Of a stretch of 64,000 bases of DNA, positions 12,104-24,775 are shown one piece after another (positions within the stretch are counted from its first letter, which is position 1; the number at the start of each line of letters is the position of its first letter). Location of the stretch: contig NC_134531.1 of assembly GCF_050624435.1 (NCBI RefSeq), positions 253,346,812-253,410,811 on the forward strand. The letters are read 5' to 3'. This DNA is from Tenrec ecaudatus. Taxonomy: Eukaryota > Chordata > Mammalia > Afrosoricida > Tenrecidae. The notes beneath the pieces are model-generated. The model was not told the DNA's origin and ran no database searches. It saw nothing but the letters and a program-made list of their open reading frames with translations. The position numbers and the translations under genes were made by a program.

Positions 12104-12165
12104 AAGGATCATTTAATTGGGGGCTCTTATAACTCATAACAATCCATGCATCCATTGTGGAACAA
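12104..12165 (-). repeat. LINE 3'-end fragment
   Basis: Plus-strand 'aaggatcatttaattggggg' and 'ctcttataactcataacaat' is a variant of the 3' terminus seen at 13590 and 48690 (reverse complement of '...caataaaatgatttttaaa'). Only the extreme end is recognisable. Confidence 0.6.
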
Positions 12166-12169
12166 GATA

Positions 12170-13480
12170 GCATTATTAACAATCAAAGCTAAGTAAAATT
12201 AAAAGTCACATAGAAATAACACAGCCGAATAATCACTCCAACAAGAACAGTCCTGCCAGATCCAACAGTTGCTTTCTCTTTCTCAGTTACCAGGTCGTTC
12301 TTCTCAAGGGCTCACCCAGCATGCACACAGTAGGAATGCAGCCTTGGGTGAGCATTTAGGAAAGTTGCTTACCTCTCTGGTTAACAGATTGTTGTAGATA
12401 ATTCTAAAGGATTCCACCCATGATGTCCAGGATCTCTCTCCTTGTGGCTTATCCAGATACAAAAGAATGGTGGTGGAGGGAAGCACAATAATGAAAACAG
12501 CAAACCTAAAGTCACAGCTTGTCTCAGTTATTTGTCCAGGTCTCAGTCCTGAGGCTGACTTCTGTGGTTGCCAGGTGGTGTGGGAACACAGGATGGCCCC
12601 ATCACTTTTGGGGGTGTTTTCATTGTTTATCAAGACAGAAAGCATAAGAAGATGGGGGAAGGGTACACAAAAAACACAGAATCTGTCTTCCTGTCACATT
12701 CACTTTAGCCTCAGGGCATTGCTAAGAGTCAGGGTGTTTGCAGGAGCTAAGTGACAGAGCTGGAGACCAAGCGGTAGAATGTAGTCTCTGGCAATAAATG
12801 TGTGGACCTGTGTCTCCTGTAGACCTCAAGGTGGCCTGCAGTTCCAGAGTGACTCAGCCTCCTCTTTTGCAGCCTCCCAGTGTTGTGTCTGGCCTGACCC
12901 CTTTTCAGTGTCCTCGTCACCGCAGGGATGTGGAGGGAGGAGTGATCGTGTCGTCTGTGGGACGAGATTGGGCCCTGGGTATTGCTCTATTCCCCTGTGG
13001 GTGTGAGGAGGAGGGGATGGCTCACCTCTCTCTGCCTCGGGGTCCCACAGATTGATCTGGATGGCAGGAGGGTGGCTGAGCTCCTGGTTGGCCAGCTGAG
13101 AAATTTTTGTTTTTCTTGATCTCTTTGCATGGGCTCCACCTTTTGAGTTTCTCTGTCAGTGTTGTTTGTTTGGTTTTCTTTGCTCAGAGACTCGAGACTC
13201 AAGGTTTTTCCTACTTATCTGTTGATTTCACATCTTTGTTATAGAAGGTCAGGGCAGTGTATCTGTCTCAGGTGCCTTCTTTTACTAGAAATGGCTTTGA
13301 AGTGCCAACCATACTGTTCGCAGTTCAGTGCTTATCCAGTAGCACCCACCACCAGGGTTCCTCACATACGATTAGCTCTTCCTTTTTGCATTATTCTTTA
13401 CCTCATCATAGATATGCATTGATTGATATAAGATAGGAACATTCTTGAGAACATTTAGAATATTAATTTTGACACTTTTG
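12170..13480. other. Unassigned block, GC-richer in the middle
   Basis: The stretch 12780-13070 is noticeably GC-richer than its surroundings. The reading frames through it are short and show no protein family that I recognise. It may be an LTR or a LINE untranslated region belonging to the fragment on its left, but I cannot place it. Confidence 0.3.
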
Positions 13481-13483
13481 TTT

Positions 13484-13587
13484 TAAATCATCTTATTGGG
13501 GGCTCACCCAACTCTTATCACAATCTATACATCAATTGGATCAGGCATGTTTGCACATATGTTGCCCTCATTCTTTTCTAGGAAATT
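13484..13587 (-). repeat. LINE 3'-end fragment (short)
   Basis: Reverse-orientation LINE terminus 'aaatcatcttattgggggct' followed by about 80 bp of the same 3' region. It directly abuts a second, longer copy in the same orientation. Confidence 0.7.
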
Positions 13588-13589
13588 GC

Positions 13590-15190
13590 TTTTTTTTAAA
13601 TCATTTTATTAGGGGCTCATACAACTCTTATCACAATCCATACATATATCAATTGTGTAAAGCACATCTTTACATTCATTGCCCTAATCATTCTCCAAAC
13701 ATTTGCTCTCTACTTAAGCCCGTAGCATCAGGACCTCTTTTTCCCCTCCCTCCCCACTAACCATTCCCTCCCTGCTACCCACTCCCTCGTGAGCCTTTGA
13801 TAATTTATAAATTATTATTTTGTCATATCTTGACCTGTCCGACGTCTCCCTTCACCCACGTTTCTGTTGTCTGTCCCCCAGGGAGGAGGTCACATATAGA
13901 TCCTTGTAATCAGTTCCCCTTTTCAAACCCACCCTCCCAGTATCGCCACTCACACCTCTTGTCTTGAAGATATCATCCGCCCTGGATTCCCTTTATTTCC
14001 AGTTCCTATCTGTACCAGTGTACATCTCTGCTCTATCCAGACTTGCAAGGTAGACTTCGCATCATGGCAGGGGGGCGGGGGGAGGAGCATTTAGGAACTA
14101 GAGGAAATTTGTATTTTTCATCGGTGCTACATAGCACTTGCCTGAATTTTCTCCTCCCATAAACCCCTCTGGAAGGGGATCCCCAGGGGCTGACAAATGG
14201 GCTTTGGGTCTCCACTCTGCACTCACTCCTCATTCACTATGGTAAGATTTTTTTGTTCTGACGATGCCTTATACCTTATCCCTTCAATACCTCATGATTG
14301 CACAGGCTAGTGTGCTTCTTCCATGTGGGCTTTGTTGCTTCTGAGCTAGATGGCCGCTTGTTTACCGTCAAGCCTTTAAGACCCCAGATGCTATATCTTT
14401 TGATAGCCGGGCCCCATCAACTTTCTTCACCACATTTGCTTATGCACCCATTTGTCCTCAGGAATTGTATCATGGAGGTGTGCACCCAGTGATATGATTT
14501 TTTGTTCTTTGATGCCTGATAGCTGATGACTTCGGACCCTCGTGGTCACACAGGGTGGTGTGTTCTTCCATGTGGGCTTTGTTGCTTCTGAGCTAGATGG
14601 CCGCTTGTTTATCTTCAAGCCTTTAAGACCCCAGATGCTATCTCTTTTGATAGCCAGGCACCATCAGCTTTCTTCACCACATTTGCTTATTCACCCGCTT
14701 TGTCTTCAGCGGTTGTGTCAGGAAGGAAAGCATCATAGAACCCCCATTTAATAGAAGAAAATATTCTTGCGTTGAGGAGTACTTGAGTGAAAGCTCAATG
14801 TCCTTCAGCCACCTTAATACTAAGCCTATAAATATAGGCACATAGATCTCCTTCCCCATCCTCATATATAAATATATTTGTATATGTACATGTCTTTTTC
14901 TAGCCCTCTATAAATGCCCTTTGCCTCCCAGCTCTTTTCTCTATTTCCCTTGATTTTCCTCCTGTCCCACTATCATGCTCAGTTCCCACCTGGTTTTCAG
15001 CAATACCTCTATATTACATTACCTTTGATCATGCCCTACCAGGCCTCCCACACCCACCTCACCACCAATTTGGATCAGTTGTTGTTCCCTTGTACCTGGG
15101 TGGAATTTATTTGCTATTGATCCCTTGGTATCAGCTTTCTTTTTCCCCCTTTCTCCGCCCCCACCCTCATAACCCCCTGATAGATTGTAC
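13590..15190 (-). mobile_element. Half-L1/L1-type 3' end, 5'-truncated
   Basis: Begins with 'ttttaaatcattttattagg' (a reversed poly(A)-signal end) and follows the 3' part of the complete element at 42119-46536 in reverse. Landmarks include 'aaacccctctggaaggggat' (14160) and 'cccttgtacctgggtggaat' (15085). An internal segment is present twice (14243-14716). The 5' break lies near 15190; the boundary is approximate. Confidence 0.8.
14243..14716 (-). repeat. Two-copy tandem duplication (period about 247 bp) inside the LINE 3' end
   Basis: The landmark 'ccatgtgggctttgttgctt' occurs at 14321 and again at 14568, each followed by 'ctgagctagatggccgcttg' and 'gcctttaagaccccagatgc'. The homologous copies at 3420-3650, 45650-45880 and 49260-49415 each have this unit only once. 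Confidence 0.85.
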
Positions 15191-16317
15191 ATTGTTATTA
15201 TTTTCATCTCTCACACCGACCGCTGTCTCCCTTCCCCCATATTAATTCTAGCCTACTTTTCAAGAGCTTTTGCTACTATCCCTAAGTACATTTCCATATT
15301 CTCTGATGTCAATCTGTTGTTCTTAAAAATGGGGAAAAATTTGTTATATTTTAATTTAAAAAGCTGAAAACTCATTGGAAATTTTTGAAGTATTTGGATG
15401 TCTGTGAGAAAATTGTGCTTCCAAGCTTTGTTAATATGTGCATGCATGAAAGTTTTAAAAACATGTCATTCATATAATCTACCCAGGAAATCATATCAGG
15501 GTATATGAGCATTTCCCAAATATGTTTTCAAAATTCTGCCTGTATTATATGATATTCTTTTGGAAAGCAATTACTTTTCACTCAGCTAAAATATCTCATT
15601 TACACTACAGACCCATTTTAAATATTCATAAATTTTCAAAATATTTACTCAATATTATCGACCAGGCACTAATGAGTATGTTTAGAACACATACATGATT
15701 GTTACTACTCTTACAGTGGATTATGTGTGTCCTGACATTTACCTCTGCTGCTTTTAACTCTTGTGATCCTCCTGAAATTTCCTCCTTGGTCATTTTGTGC
15801 TGATCTCCTCGTTGTACATCACCTTTCGCTTAAGGCTTAAGCCAAGTTAATGCAGCTCTATCTAGTTAGTAATTTACCCTCCCTCCACTCCCATCCCTCT
15901 AATTATCAAAGAATGTTGTTTTTTGCATGTAAACTTTTTATTCAATGCTTTTTACTTTTTATAATAATATTCTCATTCAATATTTTTCCTTTTGTGTGAT
16001 TGACTAATTTCACTCAGCAGAATCCCCTAAAAGTTGAACCATATTATGACATGTTTCACAGATATACCACTATTCACGTTTATGTCATATTCCATTGTGT
16101 GTATGTATCATAGTTGATAGACACCCTTTGATAGACACTTAGGTTGCTATTATGAATAATGCTGAGCTAGATGCATGGATGTTCATATAGTTACTTGTTT
16201 CATGGCTCTTAATTTCTGTAGATTATATACTTAGTAGGGTGATTGCTGGATCATATGACATTTCTATTTTCAACTTTTTAAGAAAGAGCCTTTTCCATAG
16301 GTATTATACCATTTTAT

Positions 16318-16735
16318 GATCAGTTGCCTCATATGCATATGAAAGTTGGACAATAAATAAGGAAAGCCACAGAAGAATTGCTGTATTTGAATTGTGGTGC
16401 AGGTGAAGAATATTGAAAGTACATGGACTTCCAGAAGAACAAACACATCTGTCTTGGAAGAAGTACAGTCAAAATGTTCCTTAAAGGCAAGGAGCATCTT
16501 ACATAATTTGGACATTTTGTCAGGAAAGACCAGTCCCTGGAGAAGGATATCATGCTGGTAAAGTAGAAGGGCAGGAAGACTCTAAATAGTATGAAGTGAC
16601 ACAGTGGCAACACGACAGGCTCAAGTATAGGAAGAATTGTCAGGATGGTGCAGGAGCATGCAGTCTTTCATTCTGTTGTGTAAAGGATTGCTATGGATTG
16701 GAACCAACTCAATGGCACTTAACAAAAGGTTTCTC
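16318..16735 (+). mobile_element. RTE LINE 3' fragment nested in old L1
   Basis: Matches other RTE tails: 'tgcctcatatgcatatgaaa', 'accagtccctggagaaggat' and 'ggattgctatggattggaac', ending in 'aatggcacttaacaaaa'. The L1 resumes immediately after it. Confidence 0.85.
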
Positions 16736-16987
16736 CACATTCTCCACATCATTTATTGTTGTCTGGGTTTTTATTTTGTTGTTTAAACTTTGTTACTGAT
16801 ACTGCGATGAGATAATATCTCATTGTTGTTTTAATTTGCATCTCTTTAATAGTTAATGATCAGGTGCATTTCTTCGTGTGTTTGTTGACTGACTAGATGA
16901 TAGTCTTAGTTAAGTCTGTTCATATCCTCTGCTCATATTTAAGTTGAATTGTTTGTGGGGGGGTGTTGTGTTTGAGATGATATGCTA

Positions 16988-17218
16988 TTAAATCCTATTA
17001 GCTAGAATTTTGTTGAGAATAGTTGCATCTACATTCATGAGGAATATTGGATTGTAATTTTCTTTTTTTGTACTCTTTATCAGGCTCTGGTGTCTTGGTG
17101 ACACAAGCTTTAAAAAATAATCCAGGGAGTCTTTATTGTTTTTTCTATGCTTTGGAAGAATTTGAGTAAAATTGCAGCAATTCTCTGAATATCTGGTAGA
17201 ATTTCCCAGTGAAGCCAT
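16988..17218 (-). pseudogene. L1 ORF2 reverse-transcriptase fragment
   Basis: The minus-strand reading frame gives a segment ending [20 protein letters not shown] followed by KILANRI, a well-known conserved stretch at the start of the L1 RT domain. The preceding residues ([20 protein letters not shown]) align with the upstream L1 linker. It is only 76 codons long, with stops at both sides. It is a remnant of the host L1 at 15770-17290 and not a gene. Confidence 0.85.
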
Positions 17219-17299
17219 CCAGGCCAGGACCTGTTTGGTTGTATTTTTTAATTGTTATCTTCAATATCCTTTTTCCTCTTTTTCTTTAGTGTGGAAGCC

Positions 17300-18160
17300 T
17301 TTCTTTCACTTTTTATATTAGTGGTCTCATACGATAATTGTCCTTTTATGATTGACTAATTTATTTTTTTAAGTTATCTTCCTATTATTTAAATTGACTT
17401 TTTAAAGTTGTAAAATTATGTCACTTAGCATTTGCCAATTTAATATTTTTCATGTGTATGATTTAGTGATACTAATTATACTGATAGACAATCTTCTATT
17501 ATATTTCGGTTTCCTTGGAAAATTATAAATTTATAAAATTATAATTTTAAAATTACAACCCAATAGATTATAAATTATTGAATTAAAGTGAACTTCTCTT
17601 TATACTTGACTTTCCAACTCATATTAAAAAAAGAAGATCCTTCAATTAGTCTAAGAATCTTTGAGAAAAATATTTTTTTGTTTTAAAAGGTTATCTCTCT
17701 CATCTATTGAGTACAGTAGGATCATTCAATTTAAGATGGTAATCATGCATATACTATTGTGAAAATTGAATTTTTCCATTATATTGAATTTACAAAAACA
17801 ACAAAAGGAAAACATTGTTTAAAGATTTTGTTTATTTAAAATTATTAAATATAAACCTTTGAAGTATTCAGCTGAATTAGAAGTATTTTTAAGTACACAT
17901 TATTTAAAGATTTGTTAATAGAATTATTTGGTGCCCTTACCTGTATGTCTTGAAATTCTACTTCATAATCAAAAAAAGTCAGGATGAATCAAAGTATCTC
18001 TTAATCGAGTGCTCCACCATCTTTAATTTGAGGGAAAGCTAGAATGATAACAATGAATTAAAATATAGCACAATGGATAAACAAAATGCGATAAATATGA
18101 AATATCCAGAATATAGGGTCTCATTTTAATTTTACATAAAGTTTACATAATGTTTCCATT
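17300..18160. other. AT-rich gene-free stretch
   Basis: Very AT-rich, including a self-complementary run near 17520-17575. No reading frame or repeat family that I can name. Confidence 0.4.
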
Positions 18161-18167
18161 TAGAAAT

Positions 18168-18761
18168 TGAGATAGTTTAATGTGCCAGCCTGGTCGATAA
18201 ACACAAGTGGGATTAACTGAAGGGTGGAAAGATAAATGACTCGGTGAGCCTCGCCTTTCTTGTCTCTCACTCTTTAATCATTGGACCAGTATGTGGCTGT
18301 CTTGCTTGTTCTGTGCCTCAATTTAAATGGTATACTGCCTGTGGGACGCCTAGCCTGTGGACTGTGTCACTGTAAGTTGAAGTCCCTTTAAGACCACACG
18401 ATTGGAATTTACATCTCTGGAGCTGGGGACTGACAGTTGGTGACCTGGCTGATGGTTGGTGACCTGCCTTGGTGTTTGCTGCCTGTGCAGGGATAGCCTA
18501 GCTCTCTCTACAGAGGACTACCTGGTGGCTTTCAAGACTTGAAGGACTGCCAGTGTCTCACAACTCTCTCATGGGAGTGAGTTGCACTGAGTCATTTGTA
18601 CTGCTTTATAATTTAACTGTTCATATCTTGTATTATATATCTCTATCTGTATATACTTTAACAGTTCATTTCTTGTGTTATATATCTAACTATCTTTATA
18701 AATATATATATTAATTATCAGCAGTCTGGTTTTATCTCTCTAGAGAACCCTGTCTAATACA
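18168..18761 (-). mobile_element. Solo LTR (594 bp) with perfect 5-bp target-site duplication
   Basis: On the minus strand the LTR begins 'tgtattagacagggttctct' and ends 'ttaaactatctca', so it has TG...CA ends. It is flanked on both sides by gaaat (18163-18167 and 18762-18766). No internal viral sequence is attached, so this is a recombination-derived solo LTR. It resembles the element at 41321 at both ends. Confidence 0.85.
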
Positions 18762-18769
18762 GAAATGTA

Positions 18770-19760
18770 CCAAATGAATAAAATTGTAGAACAATAAAAT
18801 TACTGTAGGTTGCAATATAGTAATACTTTCATACCTCTCATGTTCTCAGTTAACTGGCCAATCTTTTATAGGAAGAGATTGGCTACCAGGCAGTTTTTGT
18901 TGTTAGGAATATTTAGACTGCAAACCTTGGTCTTTAAAACATATGCAGCAATTGTACAATGCTGCTTGACGTGATTGAACTATGGAATGATATGATATAT
19001 GTATTACCTGTCAATTAATAAAAGAACATGGAAATATATGGTGAACATCTGGGTTACTCTCTCTACCTATAAGTTAGTGACAATAATCATATAATTAGCC
19101 TCAGGGCAAAGTTACAGTTTCCCATGAATAATTCCAAAGAAAGTTTCTTGATATTAGGATATTTCTGCAAAGGTTTCAGATCTTTGAGACACAGTTCCTA
19201 CAATATAAGTTAGCTAAATAGCATCAATTAAAGATAGATGCCCTTTGATGTTATGAGGTTAAATCAAATGGTTTTAGCTAATGTGAATTTAAAGATCATT
19301 GTGGTGATATTCTACATACTGGTATATTTCTTTTTAGTTATTTAATCTTCATGTGAAAACTATATGGGAAAAGAAATAAAATACTCATATTAATCATATA
19401 ATAGAAGAAATGGCAAATAAACTAAAATTTGAGAGGAGATTTGGATCTGTGAAGAAGCACAATGTGATATGATCAACCAGGGACGCTTACCTGTCCTTCA
19501 CTCTCTGTACCACATCTGGTCAAATCCTATAGTATCATCCTTTGAAACAACTCTCACACTGTGTCTTTATTTATACAAATGAACCATTAGATAACTTTGC
19601 AATTGGTCTTCATCTCCATACATTATCGTGTGTGTATAGTGATGTATAGCTTATTTATCTAGTGGATATACAAAGCATGCATCCCTTTACTCAAGTTTCT
19701 TTTCACTCTTATTTATTCTCCAAATTTACCTGTGTCCTTTATTTTACTGTTCAGAATTCC
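18770..19760. other. AT-rich gene-free stretch
   Basis: Near 18940-19040 there is an old retroelement-like 3' end ('gtacaatgctgcttgacgtg', then 'caattaataaaag'). The remainder is unassigned. Confidence 0.35.
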
Positions 19761-19761
19761 A

Positions 19762-20105
19762 TGTTGTTGTTGTTGTTGCTGCTAGATGCCATTGAGTTGG
19801 TTTCAACTCATGGTGACCCTGTGTACAATACAACAAAACACCTCCCAGACTATTGTTCTTATGTTTGAGTCCATTGTTGCAGCCACTGTGTCAAGTCATC
19901 TTGTCAAGGGCCTTCATCTTTTTCATGGCCCCAGTCCTTTACCAAGCATGATGTCTTCTCCAGGGACAAGTCTCTCCTGAGAACAAAACTAATATATCCA
20001 TTGAGATTCTCGTCATCCTTGCCTTTAAGGGAGCATTCTGGTTGTACATCTTCCAAGACAGATTTGTTTGGTCTTTTGACACTTCATGGAACTTTCAATA
20101 TGGCC
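19762..20105 (-). mobile_element. RTE LINE 3' tail
   Basis: A (ttg)n tail followed by 'tgccattgagttggtttcaa' and 'gttgcagccactgtgtcaag' and 'taccaagcatgatgtcttct', the reverse complement of the RTE 3' region. 5'-truncated. Confidence 0.85.
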
Positions 20106-20457
20106 CCATGGATTGCCTTTATTTCACCTATGACTTTATTTTTCACCATCCATTTATAAGAAGTTGTTTTCAGAAGCATACCCATTACGTACGTGTTCCT
20201 TGGTACACTAGGATTCATGTCTGACCCAGAATATTTACTCAGACTTATTTCTCATCTGCAAAGTCCCTTCCACATATTTGTCCACCTAAATTCTAGTGGA
20301 TCTTTTATATATTGTCTGTTTCCCTTTAGAAGGGAAAACTCCACCACTCTGGTCTGCAAAGATAATTATTAACTTTATAACACAAATAATTCATAGCCAT
20401 ATTTACTTGTATGTTTATCCTTATCTTCACTTGTATACCTTGTTTGTTATTGATGGC

Positions 20458-20478
20458 TGTGTGTGTGTGTGAGTGTGT

Positions 20479-20517
<39 letters not shown>
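20458..20517. repeat. (GT)n microsatellite
   Basis: About 30 GT units with two GA interruptions. It lies at the 5' side of the AfroSINE that starts at about 20523. Confidence 0.95.
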
Positions 20518-20518
<1 letters not shown>

Positions 20519-20522
20519 TTAT

Positions 20523-20715
20523 TAGAAGGACCCTTAGTTACACTTTCAGGTAAGGGCTTAACTGCTAGCCAGTGATTTTGGCCAGTGGTTCAACTACAAT
20601 AGCTGCTCCATGAGAGAAAGATGGGCTGTCTGCTCCCATACAGATGTCTAGCTTTGGAAAACCTATCTAGGGTCACTGAGGCAAAATGGACTTAATGACA
20701 GTGGAGTTTTTCGGT
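20523..20715 (+). repeat. AfroSINE
   Basis: A diverged tRNA-like head ('gggcttaactgctagccagt', then 'ggttcaactac'), followed by the body 'tgagagaaagatgggctgtc', 'ggaaaacctatctagggtca' and a degenerate 'aatggacttaatgacagtgg' end. Confidence 0.8.
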
Positions 20716-20719
20716 TGCT

Positions 20720-21120
20720 CATCATGTGATACTCATTTTATTAGATTACAAAGTTAGTGAAAGTAAATGCCAAATTTTAGAAAGCCCTTTTGAAGTTGCT
20801 CAATTAAAATTGAAAACCTACAGTTTTCATTGAGGATTTACTTGTCCCGTTTTCCTCACAAACATATCTTTGCTACTTTGAAAATTGTGCAAATACTGCA
20901 GACAAACAATTTGGCACCAGAGTAAAATGTGTTCATTATTTAAAACATGATTGCATGTTAATAGAATACGTAGAGAATAACCCACGTGAGAATAATTATT
21001 TTAATCATAGTGTAGCCAAAAAAAGCTGAACTGAGCAGTGCACAAAAGGATCCAGGATGTAATTGATATGGTTAATTTTATGAAAATTATATTTCAGATA
21101 TTAGAATATTTATAATACTT
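20720..21120. other. Gene-free stretch
   Basis: AT-rich; nothing recognised. Confidence 0.4.
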
Positions 21121-21122
21121 TG

Positions 21123-21300
21123 TAAGGAGCCTTAATGGCATAATGATTAGGCTTTGGGTGGCTAGCTTCAAAGTGGCTAGTTCAAACCCACCAGCCACTT
21201 TGCAGAAGAAAGAAGAGGCTGTCTGCTTCCTCATAGATTTACATTTTCAGAAACCATGGGCTGCTTTGGGTCAGAATCAACTCAATGACATTAAGTTTGA
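21123..21300 (+). repeat. AfroSINE
   Basis: Starts 'aaggagccttaatggcataa', with a clear B-box-like 'ctagttcaaacccaccagcc', then 'gaggctgtctgcttcctcat' and 'gggtcagaatcaactcaatg'. Plus orientation, moderately diverged. Confidence 0.88.
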
Positions 21301-21530
21301 TATCATGTCAATACTGAAAATTGTTGCTTACTACAGGTGTTAACATATTTTTCTTTTAATAAAAGATGAAAGTCCTAAATTTTCTCATAAGTTTCCTGAA
21401 GTTAATAGTGATATTTAAATACAAAACAAGCAACTCACCCCTGAATCAGTAATACAAAAATATCTGCCTTCAGTATAATTGTGATATTTTAATTTAATTT
21501 ACAGAAGAAAATCATGTAACACAGAAATGA

Positions 21531-21990
<460 letters not shown>

Positions 21991-22044
21991 CTTATTCAGG
22001 ATAGTTTTATATATCTTGTAGTGCTTTGATAGGCAAAGTATATC

Positions 22045-22655
22045 ATATTATGCTGGGTTCTGTTGAAAACAAAACCAGTGATGCCTGAATATTTATTATT
22101 AAAACAGAGATTTATTTAAAGGAGAGAAATTTATATCAAGAAGTGGGTCACACAGTTATAGAATTGGGTAAGTCCAGTTGGCTTCAAGTGTGTGAGTCAG
22201 ATGTAAGCTGGAGGTTTCGCCTGACTCGAGCAGCATCGGGAACAGGTGGGGGCAGAGTGTGCTGAGTCTGAGTTGGCTGAAGTTGGCAGTCCGTGGATGG
22301 CTGCAGAGAATGGCAGGCAATATAACGGGAGAACAAAGAGCCAGATGCGGATCCAAATCCAGGAGGAGAAGTGAGCAAGCTTCCACACACTGGAAATCTA
22401 TACTAAGAGTATATCACACCCCTCAGTTGTATCGGGACTGTGACCAGATTAAGGAGGTGGTCTCACTCACTCACTGTGAAGATTCTGAATCATAGCAACT
22501 TTATAGGACAGAGTAAAGCTGCTTCTACCCTGTTTTTCCCACAATTGCTTGGCGACATCAGAGAAGATGTCATTGTGGAGTTGACCACAATATATTAGAT
22601 CATATCATGGGAGAATCCTGGCCCACCAGAATCAGCATGAAACCCAGCTATCACA
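22045..22655 (+). mobile_element. LTR-like element (degraded)
   Basis: Begins around 'tgctgggttctgttgaaaac', includes 'atatcaagaagtgggtcaca' and ends near 'aacccagctatcaca'. It shares the start, the 'ggctcacacagtt' block and the end with the elements at 47287-47758 and about 48024-48520. A SINE fragment is inserted at 22466-22560. Borders are approximate. Confidence 0.55.
22466..22560 (-). repeat. AfroSINE fragment
   Basis: 'ctgaatcatagcaactttat' and 'aggacagagtaaagctgctt' correspond to the reverse complement of the AfroSINE body. It lies inside the LTR-like element. Confidence 0.65.
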
Positions 22656-22989
22656 TCTATGACTTGCGAATTACTAAAACTCTCGTGTGTGCATATATTT
22701 TAAAACTCAGAAACTGAATTAGTTCACATGTATAAAAAGACTTTTAAAGATCTTTCAATAATTTTTTAACTTTTTAAGTATAAAAAACAACACTTTCAGT
22801 TTAGTTTGCAAGAAGACCAGGGAATATTAATAAGCAAATAGCAGCAATGCTTTTATAAGAATTAGTGTGGGATTTTTAAATGAAATGTCCTAATATTGTA
22901 AACATTCTCAAGGATGTGATTTTTGTATCAATCACTGTATGTTTGTGAGGACAGATATGAAGGAAGATCTAATTATTTACATTGTTGTA

Positions 22990-23130
22990 TTAGTGTTTAC
23001 CCTCTAAGCTGGGAGCTCTAAAAGATCAGGAATGATTCTTATCTATTTATGCAGCTTCTTCCTCAACCTCATTCCTACCCTACCTAGGGCCCCTCTTTAC
23101 CAATGTCTGATGAATAAACATCTCTACTAA
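22990..23130 (+). repeat. Possible L2/MIR-type ancient repeat end
   Basis: 'aagctgggagctctaaaaga', then 'tgtctgatgaataaacatct' follows the order of the old L2 3' end (gain-of-gene-structure text absent; no coding). Weak. Confidence 0.35.
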
Positions 23131-23219
23131 ACTTTTCTACTATAAACACTGAATAAAATATTGAATTGAAACTTTAGGGAATAATTCAATACGCATTCAC
23201 TATAGTTCTGCATTATCTA

Positions 23220-24025
23220 TAGCTACAAGAAGTACAGATACATCAGGTACGTCAAAGAAGAATATTAATCCAGCTGAGAACAAATACACCAAGCAGCTGC
23301 AAACTTCAACCCAGTGATGTTCAGTTCAAGGTCTGTGAGTAAGCAAACCCAGCACCCTGAATTAATTGCCCAGACTCACCCTCCTCAGTAAGCCAGACTG
23401 TTGCACAAAAGCACTCAGCGCTTCTTTCTCCAAGGATTGGGAAGTCCACCACTCTATTCCATGCTCTGGCTTCTGGTTCTGCTTCTGATTCTCTGATGTT
23501 ACAACTGTCTTCTGGATCTAGGAGGTTTACTGCTCAGGGATGTTATCTCCAGAGGACATGCTCTACTCCTTGCTTTTACTGGTCCTGCTTCTCAGAGGGC
23601 TTGTTTTGTACACAGCAGGATGACACACCAGGAAATCCTGCAGCAAATGAGCAAATAAGTCATTGGCAAAATTTCTGCATGTTGTGGAACCACCTTACTA
23701 AAAAGCAATTTGGTTTTTTGGTCCTGGTTTCTGAGCTCTATCCGGCTGACTTTATGTGGCTCAGCTGTGAATCCTCATGCAAGTTGAGCTTTACCCTGAT
23801 TGACTAGGAATCCTCCTTGGTAACTAAGTTTTCATGGGGTTGCCTGGGAGCCCTGGTCTTTAAATGATCTTCAGTTGACCTTAATCTTCAATCTCGGCTT
23901 TATTTGAATTCGTCTCATATTATTACAGAGATTGGAGGCTGAGAGGTGGGGCTGCCAAGTAACTGATAAAAAGCAGAGAACACAAAGACTCAGACAAGGC
24001 TTCCCGACAGAAACTGACTGTTGAT
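23220..24025. other. Unassigned, possibly an old LTR or LINE region
   Basis: The segment 23390-23860 is GC-richer with a pyrimidine bias ('ggcttctggttctgcttctg'). Its 103-codon plus-strand frame at 23496-23807 resembles no protein that I know. I have a vague sense of it as a dispersed repeat but cannot name the family. Confidence 0.3.
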
Positions 24026-24029
24026 AAGC

Positions 24030-24765
24030 AGTTGATGCTTTAAGAACCTCCAAGATGGGACAAAGGCAGCATGGATGGAAGGCAGCATGGTAGAACTAGA
24101 AGATGAAGAGACGATGAGAAAACCATGACAGTGGCAACAGAGTATAAAGACTGAACTTGAACTCGGAAGTCTAATATTCATTATAAATGGAGAAAAGTTT
24201 GAATTTGTCAAGGATTTTGTCTCGCTTGGATTAACAATCACTTCACATGGAAGCAGCAGTCAGGAGATCAAATGAAGCATTTCATTGGATAAACTAATTG
24301 CACAAGACCTCTTCAGAGTATTGAAAAACAAGGATATTATTTTGAGGGCTAAGGTTAACGTAAGCCAAGCCATGGCATTTTCAATTTCCTTATATGCATG
24401 TGAAAGTTAAACATTATATAAAGAGAACCAAAGAATTAATGCATTTAAATAATGGTGCTGGAAGAGAAGACTGAAAGTATGATGGACTGCTAGAATGACA
24501 AACTCCTCCTTAGATCCTTAGAGGCAAGGGTGGCAAGACTCCACCTTACATACTTTGGACACATTGTCAAGAGCGAAGAGTGGAGGGGAAACTAAAAAGT
24601 GGAAGGCCCTCAGGGAGATAGACTGACACAGTGACTGCAACATGGGCTCAGGCATCAGGATGGTTGTAAGGCTCGGGACCAGGCCGTGTTTCGTTCTGTT
24701 GTGCATAGGATCGCTGTGGGTCGGAGTGGAGCGAATGGCACCTAACAACAAGAGCACCCCTCTAG
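24030..24765 (+). mobile_element. RTE LINE 3' portion
   Basis: Contains the end of the RT-downstream region ('aaggattttgtctcgcttgg', 'gcacaagacctcttcagagt') and the 3' tail ending 'gagcgaatggcacctaacaa'. Stops break every frame. It is the least diverged RTE tail in the window ('tcgctgtgggtcggagtg'). Confidence 0.88.
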
Positions 24766-24775
24766 CTACCACTTG

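Larger units (their letters stand above)
15770..17290 (-). mobile_element. Old L1 (L1M-type) 3'UTR and ORF2 remnant, with RTE inserted
   Basis: Positions 15980-16260 contain the reverse complement of an L1 3' region ('ttccattgtgtgtatgtatc', then 'cacttaggttgctattatga'). From 16800 come 'gagataatatctcattgttg' and 'tttaatttgcatctctttaa', also classic ancient L1. From 16988 the reverse-transcriptase part of ORF2 follows in reverse. An RTE copy interrupts it at 16318-16735. Older and more diverged than the L1 elements at 30 and 60 kb. Confidence 0.8.

Noticed and set aside
14243-14716. Direct repeats, considered as a possible CRISPR-like or satellite array
   Set aside because: Only two long units inside a LINE 3'UTR in vertebrate DNA; there are no short repeats with spacers.
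17515-17575. AT-rich self-complementary run
   Set aside because: Low complexity, with no arms longer than expected for such composition, unlike 51728-51802.
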